From assembly GCA_007693595.1 (NCBI GenBank), contig REDI01000026.1:41287-105286 (forward strand): a stretch of DNA of 64,000 nt. Reading direction: 5' to 3'. The DNA is from Deltaproteobacteria bacterium (lineage in GTDB: Bacteria > Myxococcota_A > UBA796 > GCA-2862545). Below the pieces are notes generated by a model, which was given only the letters and a program-made list of their open reading frames with translations, searched no databases and was not told the origin of the DNA. The translations under genes and the position numbers were made by a program. Below, piece after piece: positions 45,533 to 58,684 of the stretch. Position 1 is the stretch's first letter. Each line of letters opens with the position of its first letter.

Positions 45533-46687
45533 ATGGACAGCATCTTCGTCACCGGCGCGACGGGCTACCTCGGCGGCTACACCTGCGCGCGCCTGCTCGA
45601 GCTCGAGCGCGATCGCCCGCTCCGCCTGCTGGTGCGCTGTGACAGCCGAGAGCAGGCGGTGCGCAAGCTCTGGAAGTCCTGGCAGCTCCACATGGACCTC
45701 CCGACTTTCTCTCAGGCCATGCGACGCGTGCGCATCGTGCCTGGTGATCTGCACGCGCCCGGGCTCGGGCTCCCGGAGCCGACCCGCGCAGAGCTCGTCG
45801 GCGCCACCGAGTCCATCCTGCACATCGCCGCCTCGCTCAACCGCAAGTCCGAGCACGCCTGCCTGAACACCAACCTCCGCGGCACCCTGTCGGTCCTGAC
45901 CCTCGCCCGCGAGATCCACGAGGCCCGAGGCCTCCGTCGCTTCAGCTTCGTGAGCACCGTCGCCGTCGCCGGCCAGCGCGAGCGCGAGATCGTGCCCGAG
46001 GATCAGAGCATCCAGTGGGATCGCCGTCAATATGACCCCTACGCACGCACCAAGGCCTTCTCGGAGCTCATGGTCGAAGAGCTGCTCCCCGACGTGCCGA
46101 TCACCCTCTTTCGCCCCTCGACCGTGCTCGGCGACAGCCGCCACCCCCGCACGACCCAGTGGGACATGGTCCGGGCCTTCGTCTTCTTCGCAGATCTCCC
46201 CGCCTTGCCCTGGGGCCCCTCGATCCGGCAAGACATCGTCAACGCCGACTATGTGGGCGACGCCATCGCAACGATCCACCTCAAGGATCGTCCGCAGTTC
46301 ACCCGCTACCACCTCTCGGCCGGCACCCAGTCGGCCACGACCCAGCAGATCCTCCGTGCGATGGTCGAGCACACCGGGCAGCGCGGGCCCCGCTTCGCCA
46401 GCCGCTTGCAGACCCCCTTCGATCAGACCCTTCGCGCCCTCGATGCCAGCCTGCCCAAGGGCGCCCCTCAACGAATCGCCGGCATGCTCAAGGTCTTCCT
46501 TCCCTACGTCACCAACGACACCGTCTTCGACAACGGCCGCGTCATCAGTGAGCTCGGGCGCGCCCCCGTGCCCTTCACCACCTACTGCGCCGACCTCTAC
46601 CGCTACGCCAAGGCGCAGGACTTCCGCTTCCCCTACCAGGACCTCCCCGAAGGGGCGGTCGCCGAGATCCTAAGGGAGACCCCCTGA
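45533..46687 (+). CDS. Thioester-reductase-like extended SDR
   Basis: 384 residues; ATG at 45533 with GGAGG 5 nt upstream. NAD(P)-binding TGATGYLGGY, SFVSTVAVAG and the catalytic YARTK match the male-sterility/thioester-reductase-like family, which reduces acyl-CoA or carrier-bound thioesters, or simply acts on lipid or isoprenoid substrates. No acyl-carrier or adenylation domain is fused. C-terminal part is helical. It converges on the lipoprotein at 46695 with a 7-nt gap. Confidence 0.85.
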   Translation: MDSIFVTGATGYLGGYTCARLLELERDRPLRLLVRCDSREQAVRKLWKSWQLHMDLPTFSQAMRRVRIVPGDLHAPGLGLPEPTRAELVGATESILHIAASLNRKSEHACLNTNLRGTLSVLTLAREIHEARGLRRFSFVSTVAVAGQREREIVPEDQSIQWDRRQYDPYARTKAFSELMVEELLPDVPITLFRPSTVLGDSRHPRTTQWDMVRAFVFFADLPALPWGPSIRQDIVNADYVGDAIATIHLKDRPQFTRYHLSAGTQSATTQQILRAMVEHTGQRGPRFASRLQTPFDQTLRALDASLPKGAPQRIAGMLKVFLPYVTNDTVFDNGRVISELGRAPVPFTTYCADLYRYAKAQDFRFPYQDLPEGAVAEILRETP

Positions 46688-46694
46688 GGCCGCG

Positions 46695-47324
46695 CTAGTC
46701 GGGCGGATTGAGCTCAAGAAGAAAGGTCGCGTCGAGCCTCGCGTATCGGGCCCGCATGGTCGCGGTGCCCTGCACCTGGGTATACGCTTGACCCTGCCAG
46801 GTGGCGGTGAGCGAGGCGTCGGTGCCCCAGCCCGCCTCGGACTCCAGCCGACCTCCCCCCGCGTAGGACTCCTCGTCGGCGATGTTCTCGACCTGAACGA
46901 CCGTGAAGCGCTCTCCCATCGCCTGTAGGGCCACCGGATCCTCCTCGGGCGCGTCGCACGAGATGCGCAGCGAGATCGACCAGCCCAGGCGATCGACACG
47001 CGTCTCACAGGACAGATCCCATCGATGGTTCACCCCCTCGATGGTGGCCCGGAAGGTGACGTCGGCGTCGCCGAGGTAGAGGCCGTTGCCATCGACGCGG
47101 CCGTCGCAGTTGTCGTCGATGCCGTTCCAGAAGACCTCTTCGGCCCCTGGGTTCACCCGCGGGTCGAGATCGTTGCAGTCGACATCCGCCGTCCAGCCGT
47201 CTTCGTCGCGGTCGATGGTGGAGGAGTCTTGGGCGGCCGGCGGATCGCTGGACGAGGCGACGTCGAGCTCCGACTCGACGGGAACGCAGCCGATCAGGAT
47301 CAGCAAGGCAGACGTTCGCAACAA
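46695..47324 (-). CDS. Lipoprotein with MopE-type metal-binding repeat
   Basis: 209 residues. A TTG at 47324 (or the next TTG at 47321) is the probable start, with GGAGG 4 or 7 nt upstream; the lipobox LLILIGC follows at once. After an acidic linker, DRDEDGWTADVDCNDLDPRVNPGAEEVFWNGIDDNCDG is the putative metal-binding motif of MopE-like proteins, common in Myxococcota. The rest is a beta-rich domain of unknown function. Same strand, 71 nt after asnS, so possibly co-transcribed. Confidence 0.82.
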   Translation of the reverse strand: MLRTSALLILIGCVPVESELDVASSSDPPAAQDSSTIDRDEDGWTADVDCNDLDPRVNPGAEEVFWNGIDDNCDGRVDGNGLYLGDADVTFRATIEGVNHRWDLSCETRVDRLGWSISLRISCDAPEEDPVALQAMGERFTVVQVENIADEESYAGGGRLESEAGWGTDASLTATWQGQAYTQVQGTATMRARYARLDATFLLELNPPD

Positions 47325-47395
47325 GGGACCTCCAGAGAACCAACCTAGCGCAGAAGTCGCCGATCCGCCCGGAGCGCGCTCCGTGACGAGGAGGC

Positions 47396-48763
47396 TCAGT
47401 ACGCCGCGGAGCCAGGGGTTCGGGGGAAGGGGATGGCATCGCGGATGTTCTTGATGCCCGTGAGCCACATGAGCATACGCTCAAAACCAAGGCCAAAGCC
47501 CCCATGCGGAACGCTCCCGAAGCGCCGGAGGTCGAGGTACCAGGCATAGTCATCGGGCTCCATGCCCAGCTCCACGATGCGGCGCTTCAGCTGATCCAGA
47601 CGCTCCTCGCGCTGGCTACCCCCGATGATCTCGCCCAAGCGGGGGACGAGCAGATCGGTGGCTGCCACGGTCAGGCCATCGTCGTTCTGGCGCATGTAGA
47701 AGGCCTTCTGCTCCTTTGGATAGTCAGTGACGAAGACGGGGCCCTTGAAATACTCTTCGGCGAGGAAGCGCTCGTGCTCCGCCTGGAGCGCCTGACCAAA
47801 GCCGATGGGGTACTCGAAGCTCCGCCCGCTCTGCTGGAGCAGCTCTTGGGCCTCGCGGTAGGTGATCCGCGCAAAGGGCTTGTCGACCGAGCTCCGGACG
47901 GCCTGCACCACGCCCTTCTCGACGAAGCGATCGAAGAGCTCGAAGTCCTGGGCGCACTGTTCGAGGGTCGCCAGGCTGATCTGCCGCACGAAGTCTTCGG
48001 CCAGGGCGATCACATCGTCGAGGTCAGCGAAGGCGATCTCGGGCTCGATCATCCAGAACTCATTGGCGTGACGCGCGGTGTTGCTGTTCTCGGCACGGAA
48101 CGTGGGGCCGAAGGTGTAGACATTGGAAAAGGCCTGGGCGAAGCACTCGACCTGGAGCTGCCCCGAGACCGTGAGGTAGGTCGGCCGACCAAAGAAGGGC
48201 TCGCTTTGACCGGGGACTTCGACGCTGAACAGCTCACCCGCCCCCTCGGTATCGGAGGCGGCGATGATCGGCGTATGGATCCAGAGGAAGCCGCGCTCCT
48301 GAAAGAAGCGGTGGATCTGCCAGGACAAGGCGTTGCGCACTCGAAAGGTGGCCTGGAAGGTGTTGGTGCGAGGCCGGAGGTGCGCGATGGTGCGCAGGTG
48401 TTCGAGGGAGGTCCGCTTCTTTTGGATGGGATAAGCGCTGGGATCGGTCGGCCCGATGACCTGCACCTGCTCAGGGGTGGCCTGGATCTCGAGGGCCTGT
48501 TCCCCGCCAGGGGAGGCAACCCACGTGCCCTGCACGCGCACCGCGCTGTGGATCCCGAGCCGACCCTTGAGATCTTCGGAGGGGGGCTCGCTCAGCACGA
48601 CCTGCACCGTTCGTGGGGAAGACCCATCGAAGACATGGAGGAAGGAGACGTTCTTTGAGAAGCGAGAGGTCTTGATCCAGCCCTCGATGCGCGCGGGCTG
48701 ACCGGGCTCGGCGTGCTGCAGGAGGTGATCGATCGAGGACCGGCGGGCGGACGTCGGGGACAT
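47396..48763 (-). CDS. asnS: Asparagine-tRNA ligase
   Basis: 455 residues. The N-terminal OB-fold reads ARIEGWIKTSRFSKNVSFLHVFDGS. Class II motifs include TFRAENSNTARHANEFWMIEPE (motif 2 region) and GGFGLGFERMLMWLTGIKNIRDAIPFPR (motif 3). It charges tRNA-Asn. The ATG at 48763 (GGAG 7 nt upstream) is preferred to 48781. Confidence in AsnRS over AspRS comes from the RTNTFQATFRVRNAL and KNIRDAIPFPR forms. Confidence 0.95.
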   Translation of the reverse strand: MSPTSARRSSIDHLLQHAEPGQPARIEGWIKTSRFSKNVSFLHVFDGSSPRTVQVVLSEPPSEDLKGRLGIHSAVRVQGTWVASPGGEQALEIQATPEQVQVIGPTDPSAYPIQKKRTSLEHLRTIAHLRPRTNTFQATFRVRNALSWQIHRFFQERGFLWIHTPIIAASDTEGAGELFSVEVPGQSEPFFGRPTYLTVSGQLQVECFAQAFSNVYTFGPTFRAENSNTARHANEFWMIEPEIAFADLDDVIALAEDFVRQISLATLEQCAQDFELFDRFVEKGVVQAVRSSVDKPFARITYREAQELLQQSGRSFEYPIGFGQALQAEHERFLAEEYFKGPVFVTDYPKEQKAFYMRQNDDGLTVAATDLLVPRLGEIIGGSQREERLDQLKRRIVELGMEPDDYAWYLDLRRFGSVPHGGFGLGFERMLMWLTGIKNIRDAIPFPRTPGSAAY

Positions 48764-48847
48764 GCTCAGCTCCAAGCGCAAGGGGAGCGCAGCCTATCGC
48801 TCACCGCCCATCGGGCAAGCCCGGAGGCGGCTGCGACGCACAACCCC

Positions 48848-52353
<3,506 letters not shown>

Positions 52354-52367
52354 GCGCAGGCGCCCCC

Positions 52368-52850
52368 TCAGTCTTGCCGCGTCGGATCGAAGCCGCCCAG
52401 CGCCCAGGCCTCGATCACCCGCAGGTCCGGGTGAAAGAAATAGCCCCCGCGGGCCATGAACTGCTCCGTGCTCAAGGGTACGGTGTGCGAACGGGGAGGG
52501 TCGAGCCAGCCTTCGACCTCGACGAAGCCGAAGTCGACCCGCTTGGGCGGCGGGTTCGGGGTGCGCACCAAGATCCGGACCTCGCGGCTCTCGGTGTCGC
52601 CGACGGGAAAGAGGGCATAGACGTACATGACCTCGGGGTGCCAAGGGAGGCCTCCTCGGCTGTGTTGGGTGATCAGCCCGCGAAAGTGGGCGGTCCCCTT
52701 CACGCGCACGGCCGGATGGTCCACGGGGAGATCCTCGAAGACCACCTCGACCGCCTCGGTCTGGCCACGAGGCCAGAGCGCGTAGGCGAAGAGCGCGAGG
52801 GCGCCGAGCACCAAGACCACCGACGTGCCGATGAACAGCGCGCGCTGCAT
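52368..52850 (-). CDS. Membrane-anchored protein, unknown function
   Basis: 160 residues; ATG at 52850 with GGAGG 5 nt upstream. One N-terminal membrane helix (ALFIGTSVVLVLGALALFAYALW) then a beta-rich domain (AVRVKGTAHFRGLI, VMYVYALFPVGDTESREVRILVRT, VEVEGWLDPPR). Unrecognised. The 192-nt region before it (52851-53042) holds only the tldD upstream signals. Confidence 0.72.
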   Translation of the reverse strand: MQRALFIGTSVVLVLGALALFAYALWPRGQTEAVEVVFEDLPVDHPAVRVKGTAHFRGLITQHSRGGLPWHPEVMYVYALFPVGDTESREVRILVRTPNPPPKRVDFGFVEVEGWLDPPRSHTVPLSTEQFMARGGYFFHPDLRVIEAWALGGFDPTRQD

Positions 52851-53042
52851 GAGGACCTCCGCTCCCTGTGTGCCTCCCTGGCGCGACCGGGTCAAGCCGG
52901 ACCGAGCGATCCTCACCCCTTCACGACCGACGCGAGCCGGGCCACCCGCCGTCCATCCTCAATCCGCCCGGCTCTGCCCCCTCGGTTCGCCGCAGGAGGC
53001 TATAGAGATCTCAGCAGTCCGGCCCTCGTCCACGGAGCCTCC

Positions 53043-54467
53043 ATGAACGCCTCTCCCTACACCTGGTTCGAGCCCTTCGGCGTCACGCCCGCGCTGATCC
53101 GCGAGGTCCTCGCCGCCGCCACCCAGTATGGTGCAGACGACGCGGACCTCTACTTCGAGCACACGACCGCCACCTCGGTCAGCCTCTCGGATCGCAAGGT
53201 CAACCGGGCCTACACCAGCGTCGACCTCGGCTGTGGGGTGCGGGTCGTGGTCGGCGACCAGGTGGGCTACGCCTACACCGAAGACCTCTCGCGCGACAGC
53301 TTGCTCCGGGCGGCCCGTACCGCAGCCCAGATCGCTCGGGGAGGCAAGATCACCGCGCCGGTCGACGCCTCCCCAGCCCGACTCCCCGACCATTACCCCG
53401 TCGATCGCGCCTGGCACGACGTCGACGTAGCCGACCGCGTGCCTCTGCTGCGCGCCTGGGAGTCCCGAGCCTTCGACGCCGACCCCCGCATCGAGAGGGT
53501 CCAGGTCTACCTGGGCGACGCCGACAAGCACGTGCTCATCGTGCGCGCCGACGGCCGCATGGTCGCCGACTACCGCCCCATGACTCGCGCCGGGCTGTCC
53601 TGCGTGGCCCTCGACGACGGCCAACGCGAGGGAGGAAGCTACAACCTCGCCGCCCGCGACGGCCTGACCTACTACACCGCCGAGCGCCAGGAGCGCCTGG
53701 TCGACGAGGCCGTCCGCAGCGCCATCCGGGCCCTCTCCGCCAGCCCTCCCCCCGCCGGCGAGCTGCCCGTGGTCATGGCGGCCGGCTCCTCGGGAATCCT
53801 CCTACACGAAGCGATCGGGCACGGCATGGAGGCTGACTTCAACCGAAAGAACATCAGCATCTATGCAGATAAGCTCGGCAAGCGCATCGCGCCCACTCAG
53901 GTGAGCATCTGCGACGACGGCACCCTGCCCCACGCGCGCGGATCCCTGAACACCGACGATGAAGGCGAAGATGTCGAGAACACCGTCCTCGTCGAAGACG
54001 GCGTCCTCAAGAGCTACCTGCACGACCGGATCAGCGCACGACACTATGGCGTGAACCCCACCGGATCCGGCCGCCGCGAGTCCTTCCGTCACCCCGTCCT
54101 TCCTCGCATGCGCTCGACCTATATGCGCTCGGGCCCCCACGACCCCCAAGAGATCATTCAGAGCGTCCAGCGGGGGATCTACTGCGAGAGCTTCAGCAAC
54201 GGCCAGGTGCATATCGGCGCCGGAGACTTCGCCTTCTACGTCCGCGAAGGCTACCTCATCGAAGACGGCAAGCTCACTCGCCCCGTCAAGGACGTCAACC
54301 TCATCGGCAACGGCCCCGCAGTCCTCGAGACGATCGAGATGGTGGGCAACGACATGAAGATCGACGAAGGTGGCTGGACCTGCGGCAAGGACGGCCAGTC
54401 CGTGCCCGTCAGCCAGGGCATGCCCACGATCAAGGTGGGTAAACTCTCGGTCGGTGGCCGTTCCTGA
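53043..54467 (+). CDS. tldD: TldD, metalloprotease subunit
   Basis: 474 residues. The zinc-binding HEAIGHGMEADF gives the HExxxH core of TldD. DVENTVLVEDGVLKSYLHDRISA and the C-terminal GTCGKDGQ-like segment (WTCGKDGQSVPVSQG) match the family. With TldE (PmbA) it forms a heterodimer that opens unfolded peptides and processes modified-peptide precursors. ATG with GGAG 5 nt upstream. tldD and pmbA are adjacent (30-nt gap). Confidence 0.95.
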   Translation: MNASPYTWFEPFGVTPALIREVLAAATQYGADDADLYFEHTTATSVSLSDRKVNRAYTSVDLGCGVRVVVGDQVGYAYTEDLSRDSLLRAARTAAQIARGGKITAPVDASPARLPDHYPVDRAWHDVDVADRVPLLRAWESRAFDADPRIERVQVYLGDADKHVLIVRADGRMVADYRPMTRAGLSCVALDDGQREGGSYNLAARDGLTYYTAERQERLVDEAVRSAIRALSASPPPAGELPVVMAAGSSGILLHEAIGHGMEADFNRKNISIYADKLGKRIAPTQVSICDDGTLPHARGSLNTDDEGEDVENTVLVEDGVLKSYLHDRISARHYGVNPTGSGRRESFRHPVLPRMRSTYMRSGPHDPQEIIQSVQRGIYCESFSNGQVHIGAGDFAFYVREGYLIEDGKLTRPVKDVNLIGNGPAVLETIEMVGNDMKIDEGGWTCGKDGQSVPVSQGMPTIKVGKLSVGGRS

Positions 54468-54497
54468 TCCCTCTTCCCCTCTCTCGGAGTGCCATCC

Positions 54498-55823
54498 ATG
54501 AGCGAACTGCTCGATCTCGCCCATCAGGCCGTGCAACAGGCCCTCTCGCTCGGCGCCGACGAGGCCGCCGTCACCGTCTCGGCCGGCAGCCACGCGACCC
54601 TCACCCGCCGCGACGGCAAGGTGGAGCAAGCCACCGAGGCCACCACCCGGGGCCTCAGCCTCAGCCTCTTCGTCGACGAGCGGTCCTCGGTGCACAGCAC
54701 GAGCGACCTCCGCCCCGAAGCGCTCAAGGTCTTCATGGAGCGCGCCATCCAAGCCACCCGGCTGCTCGAACCCGATCCGGAGCGGCGACAGCCCGAGCGT
54801 GAGCGCTGCGGCCGAGGCGCCTCCGAGGCCGAGCTGGCGCAGAACGATCCCGACTGGGAGCGGGTGACGCCCGAGCAGCGGGCCGCCCGTGCGCTCGCCC
54901 TCGAGCAGGCGGTCACCGCCATCCAAGATGACCGCGTGATCAGCTCCTCGACGAGCTACGCCGACGGATCCTCGCTCGACGCGCGGGTCCTCTCCAATGG
55001 CTTCGCCGATGAACACGAGAGCTCCGGCTTCTCGATGGGGGCCGAGCTCACCCTCGACGAGGGCAACGGCAAGCGCCCCGAGGCGAGCGCCTGGTACGGC
55101 GCGCGCTTCTACCGCGACCTGCCCGATCCCGACGAGGTCGCCCAAGAGGTGATCGAGCGCGCCCAGGAGCGCATCGGCGCGGCTCCCCACAAGAGCGGTC
55201 GCTACCCCATGATCCTGGCCAACCGAGCCGCGGGCCGTATCCTCGGGCTGCTCGGCGCTCCGCTGAGCGGCAGCTCCTTGTACGAGCGCCGGTCCTGCCT
55301 CGACGGCAAGCTCGGGGAGCGGATCGGTAGCGAGCACCTCACCCTCCTCGACGATCCGACCGTGCCCCGAGGCCTGGGCAGCCGCCCCTTCGACGGCGAC
55401 GCCCTCATCGCCACGCCGCGCACCATCATCGAAGGGGGCGTACTCAAGAGCTACTACCTCGGCGTCTACTACGCGCGGAAACTCGAGATGGCCCCCACCA
55501 CCGGCGGTCGGTCCAACTGGGTGGTGCCCGCGGGCGAGCGCTCCTGGCAAGACCACGCGCGGGAGCTGGGCGGCGAGGCGATCCTGGTCAACGGCTTTCT
55601 CGGCGGCAACGCCAACCCGATCACCGGCGACTTCAGCTTCGGGATCCGCGGCGTGCTGCTCGAAGACGGCCAACCCGTTCGCTCTGTCGCCGAGATGAAC
55701 GTCTCGGGCAACCTGCTCCAGATCTTTCACAAGCTCGTCGCCCGCGGCGACGACCCCTGGCCCTGGTCTGCGAACCTCGTGCCGACCCTGATCTTCGACG
55801 ACGTAGACTTTAGCGGCACTTGA
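54498..55823 (+). CDS. pmbA: TldE/PmbA, partner of TldD
   Basis: 441 residues; ATG at 54498 (GGAG 8 nt upstream) chosen over the GTG at 54489. It starts LDLAHQAVQQALSLGADEAAVTVSAGSHATLTRRDGKVEQA, typical of PmbA, and lacks the HExxxH of TldD, as expected. The C-terminal half has GVLKSYYLGVYYARKLEMAPTTGGRSNWVV and GDFSFGIRGVLLEDG. Forms a dimer with TldD. Confidence 0.94.
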   Translation: MSELLDLAHQAVQQALSLGADEAAVTVSAGSHATLTRRDGKVEQATEATTRGLSLSLFVDERSSVHSTSDLRPEALKVFMERAIQATRLLEPDPERRQPERERCGRGASEAELAQNDPDWERVTPEQRAARALALEQAVTAIQDDRVISSSTSYADGSSLDARVLSNGFADEHESSGFSMGAELTLDEGNGKRPEASAWYGARFYRDLPDPDEVAQEVIERAQERIGAAPHKSGRYPMILANRAAGRILGLLGAPLSGSSLYERRSCLDGKLGERIGSEHLTLLDDPTVPRGLGSRPFDGDALIATPRTIIEGGVLKSYYLGVYYARKLEMAPTTGGRSNWVVPAGERSWQDHARELGGEAILVNGFLGGNANPITGDFSFGIRGVLLEDGQPVRSVAEMNVSGNLLQIFHKLVARGDDPWPWSANLVPTLIFDDVDFSGT

Positions 55824-55853
55824 GCCCGAAGGCGCCTTGACCGCTCGGCCCGC

Positions 55854-56615
55854 TCAGACGCTCTCGCCCGCCTCGCGCAGCCAGCGGAGGTGCGCGGCGT
55901 GCTCGAAGCCGCGGCGCTGGGCTTCGGCGACGAACCAGCCGTCGCGCCAGGACCACTCCTTGACGGCAGCGCGGTAGGTCGGGATGGTCAAGCTGTAGGC
56001 GACCAGGCGGTCGACGAGCCACTCGAGGGGGAGGTCCACATTCATACTCGCACGGCCGACCTGACGGAGATCATCGACCACGGTGGTGAGCTCGGCGCGA
56101 TGCTCGCGGCAGACCGTGCCGACGTCGGCGTCGAGGGCCTGGCAGAGGACTCCGAAGGCGCAGTTCCAGATCAGCTTCTCGAGCTGAAGCGCGAGGAAGC
56201 GCGGCCAGTCGACCGGCACAGCAGGAACGCCCAGACGGGTGAACCAGCGGACCATCGCCAAGGAGTGAGGCCCGGTGAAGGGGCTCGGCTGAGGACCGGG
56301 CTGCGGGGCATCACCGACTGCTGGAACGGCGAAGTAGAGGAGGCCCTGGGTGATCTCGGTGAGGCGATGACGCTCGAGCCAGGGCCGGATCATTCCGTTC
56401 TGCACGAAGACCAGATCGCCGTGACGGTGCGGCGGCACGCGGGAGAGGATCTCGTCGAGGGCGTCGTTGCGCGTCGCCACAAGGATCGGCGCTCCAGCGG
56501 GATCGTCGAGGGCTTCCCACCCCCGGCTCCGATCGATGAGGTGACAGGGCTCCTCGCTCTCGACGGCAGCATCGCGCAGCGCGATTCCGACCCTCCCTGC
56601 ACCGATCACCACCAT
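55854..56615 (-). CDS. Rossmann-fold ketopantoate-reductase-like protein
   Basis: 253 residues; ATG at 56615 with GGAGG 5 nt upstream. It starts MVVIGAGRVGIALRD, a dinucleotide-binding GxGxxG. VFVQNGMIRPWLERH and a helical C-terminal half with QLEKLIWNCAFGVLCQALDADVGTVC resemble ApbA/PanE. The catalytic Lys is in LEKLIWN. Substrate uncertain. The upstream region is shared with the divergent murB. Confidence 0.75.
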   Translation of the reverse strand: MVVIGAGRVGIALRDAAVESEEPCHLIDRSRGWEALDDPAGAPILVATRNDALDEILSRVPPHRHGDLVFVQNGMIRPWLERHRLTEITQGLLYFAVPAVGDAPQPGPQPSPFTGPHSLAMVRWFTRLGVPAVPVDWPRFLALQLEKLIWNCAFGVLCQALDADVGTVCREHRAELTTVVDDLRQVGRASMNVDLPLEWLVDRLVAYSLTIPTYRAAVKEWSWRDGWFVAEAQRRGFEHAAHLRWLREAGESV

Positions 56616-56678
56616 GCTCGCCTCCCGTTCCAGACAACGCGACAAGCCCGCGTCGGGTCGCTCGGATAACCCCTCCGC

Positions 56679-57620
56679 ATGCCCCTGCCCGCTCCACTCG
56701 TCGACGCCCTGACCGATCACGGCCTCAGCCCCCAGGCTCACGCCCCGCTCCAGCGGCGCACCTGGTGGCAGGTCGGCGGTCCCGCGGAGTGCTTCCTTCG
56801 GGTCGGCAACCTCGAGGACCTCCGGGCCGTCGCCCGCCTGTGCTCCACCCACAAGGCTCCGGTCTTCGTCCTGGGTAACGGCACGAACCTGCTGATCAGC
56901 GACCGAGGGATCCAGGGCGTCGTGATCCAGCTCACGCGCGATCTCGCCAAGGCCGATCCCCTGCCTGCCGATCCCACGGTGATCCAGGCGGGCGCGGGCA
57001 CCAAGCTCGCCGTGCTGCTCAAGAAGGCGCTGAGGCACGGCTGGACCGGACTCGAGGTCTTCGCGGGCATCCCCGGCTCGGTCGGCGGCGCGGTCCGCAT
57101 GAACGCCGGCGCGCGCCTGGGCGAGACCCGCGAGGTCCTCCACGAGGTCGACGTCGTCCTCCCCGATGGCAGCCTGCGGACCTTGCCCGCCAAGGACCTG
57201 AACATGGCCTATCGACACAGCGATCTGCCGCGGGGCGCCATCGTCGCCACCGCCCGCTTTGCCCTGCGGCCGGGCGATCCCCAGACCATGCGCGACCAGG
57301 TGCAAGCCCACCTCGACCACCGCGCCCGGACCCAACCCCTCGACCAGCCCTCCTGCGGGAGCACCTTCCGCAACCCCCCAGGAGATTACGCAGGCCGCCT
57401 CATCGAGGCCTCGGGGCTCAAGGGTTACCGGGTCGGCGATGCGCAGGTCAGCGAGAAACACGCCAACTTCATCGTCAACCTCGGCGGGGCGACGGCCGAC
57501 GAGGTACGCGCGGTCATCGAGCATGTGCAGCACACGGTGAAGGCGCAGCACGGCGTGCACCTGGAGCGCGAGGTCCACTTCGCCGGGGACTGGAGCCATT
57601 GGCCCCTGGCCGGGGCATGA
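56679..57620 (+). CDS. murB: UDP-N-acetylmuramate dehydrogenase
   Basis: 313 residues. FAD-binding VLGNGTNLLISDRGIQG and GIPGSVGGAVRMNAGARLGE. The substrate loop QPSCGSTFRNPPGDYAGRLIEASGLKGYRVGDAQVSEKHANFIVN and the terminal catalytic Glu (LEREVHFAGDW) are present. It reduces UDP-GlcNAc-enolpyruvate in peptidoglycan synthesis. No other mur gene is adjacent. Its stop overlaps the next start (ATGA). Confidence 0.95.
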   Translation: MPLPAPLVDALTDHGLSPQAHAPLQRRTWWQVGGPAECFLRVGNLEDLRAVARLCSTHKAPVFVLGNGTNLLISDRGIQGVVIQLTRDLAKADPLPADPTVIQAGAGTKLAVLLKKALRHGWTGLEVFAGIPGSVGGAVRMNAGARLGETREVLHEVDVVLPDGSLRTLPAKDLNMAYRHSDLPRGAIVATARFALRPGDPQTMRDQVQAHLDHRARTQPLDQPSCGSTFRNPPGDYAGRLIEASGLKGYRVGDAQVSEKHANFIVNLGGATADEVRAVIEHVQHTVKAQHGVHLEREVHFAGDWSHWPLAGA

Positions 57621-58579
57621 GCCTCGTCGCAACCTTGGCCGAAGAGCTGCGCGCCGGGGCCTGGCGAGCGGTGGCCGAGCGGGCCGACGTCCCCGATCCC
57701 GACGATCCCACGGGGCGCATCGCGGCGTTGGGCTCCCGAGCGCTGGGGCGCCTGGGCTTCCCCGACGCCTGTCTGACCTTCGCGGAGCGGGCCGCCCGTC
57801 GAGGCGAAGGGGCGCTGCACACCCTGGCCTCAGCCGAGGCACAGCTCGCCACAGGGCAGCCCGGCCGCGCCCGCGCCACGCTCGAGTCCCTGCTCGACGA
57901 TCCGGGGCCCTTGTCCCGACCCGGCGATCCTTCGCTCCATGAGCTCCAGATGGCCCTGTGCGACCTGCTTCGCGCTTGCGGCGAGAGCGCGCGCGCCTAT
58001 GGCCTGGCGCTTAAGGTGCGCGCCCAGGCCGACCGCACCTCGGCGCTGGTCGACGAAGAAGCCTGGATGACCCTGGGCTGGACCGCCTGGGCCTGCGGCC
58101 GGGGCCAAGAAGCGGCCCGCGCCTTCGGTCACGCCCACCACAGCCGAACCAAGCGGGCAGCCGAAGACACCCTTCAGGCCCAGTCTCTCGACGGCCTTGG
58201 AGCCTGTGCCCGGGTCCTTGGGGACCCCCACCAAGCGATCGCCTACCACGAGCGCGCCCTGAGCCTCTGGGCGCGCGCTACCGGCCCCGGCAGCCCCTCG
58301 GTCGCCGCCTGCCGCCACCGACTCGCCCACGCCCTCCACCGCAGCGGCGACTTCCATCGCGCGCGCGACGCCATGGCCGAGGCGATGCTCGCCACCGCAA
58401 AGCACTTCGGGCGCGACCACGTAGACACCTGGATCAGCCGCTTCGAGGTCGCCCGCTACGACATCGACTGCGGCGACTTCACCGACGGTTTCGCCCGCAT
58501 GGCGCGCGCCCGCGCCGAGGTCGCCAAACGACTGGGCGCGCAGCACCCGGTCGTGCGCTCCATGGACCGCTACCTCTGA
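57617..58579 (+). CDS. Tetratricopeptide-repeat protein
   Basis: 320 residues from the ATG at 57617, which overlaps the murB stop (ATGA). Mostly helical pairs with TPR-like spacing: ALHTLASAEAQLATGQPGRARATLESLL, AQSLDGLGACARVLGDPHQAIAYHERALSLW and ACRHRLAHALHRSGDFHRARDAMAEAML. No signal or membrane segment. Probably a cytoplasmic interaction protein. The 105-nt gap before the kinase at 58685 holds a GCTACACT box. Confidence 0.82.
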   Translation: MSLVATLAEELRAGAWRAVAERADVPDPDDPTGRIAALGSRALGRLGFPDACLTFAERAARRGEGALHTLASAEAQLATGQPGRARATLESLLDDPGPLSRPGDPSLHELQMALCDLLRACGESARAYGLALKVRAQADRTSALVDEEAWMTLGWTAWACGRGQEAARAFGHAHHSRTKRAAEDTLQAQSLDGLGACARVLGDPHQAIAYHERALSLWARATGPGSPSVAACRHRLAHALHRSGDFHRARDAMAEAMLATAKHFGRDHVDTWISRFEVARYDIDCGDFTDGFARMARARAEVAKRLGAQHPVVRSMDRYL

Positions 58580-58647
58580 GCTGCGACGCGCTCCGGCCTT
58601 CCCCACGACGCTCCGAGCGAGGGCCAGCCCCTCCTGAGGCGCGCTGC

Positions 58648-58655
58648 GCTACACT
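58648..58655 (+). promoter_or_regulatory. Candidate -10 box (GCTACACT) for the receptor kinase
   Basis: GCTACACT 30 nt before the TTG at 58685; the following bases make TACACTGCCACGC, also found at 32362-32374. No -35 match. Confidence 0.35.
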
Positions 58656-58684
58656 GCCACGCAGACCCTAGCCGCGAGTTCCCC

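Noticed and set aside
53802..55730. 642-codon minus-strand reading frame over tldD/pmbA
   Set aside because: Antisense shadow of two strongly identified genes; composition (many Val, Gly, Ala, His) is that of a reversed frame.
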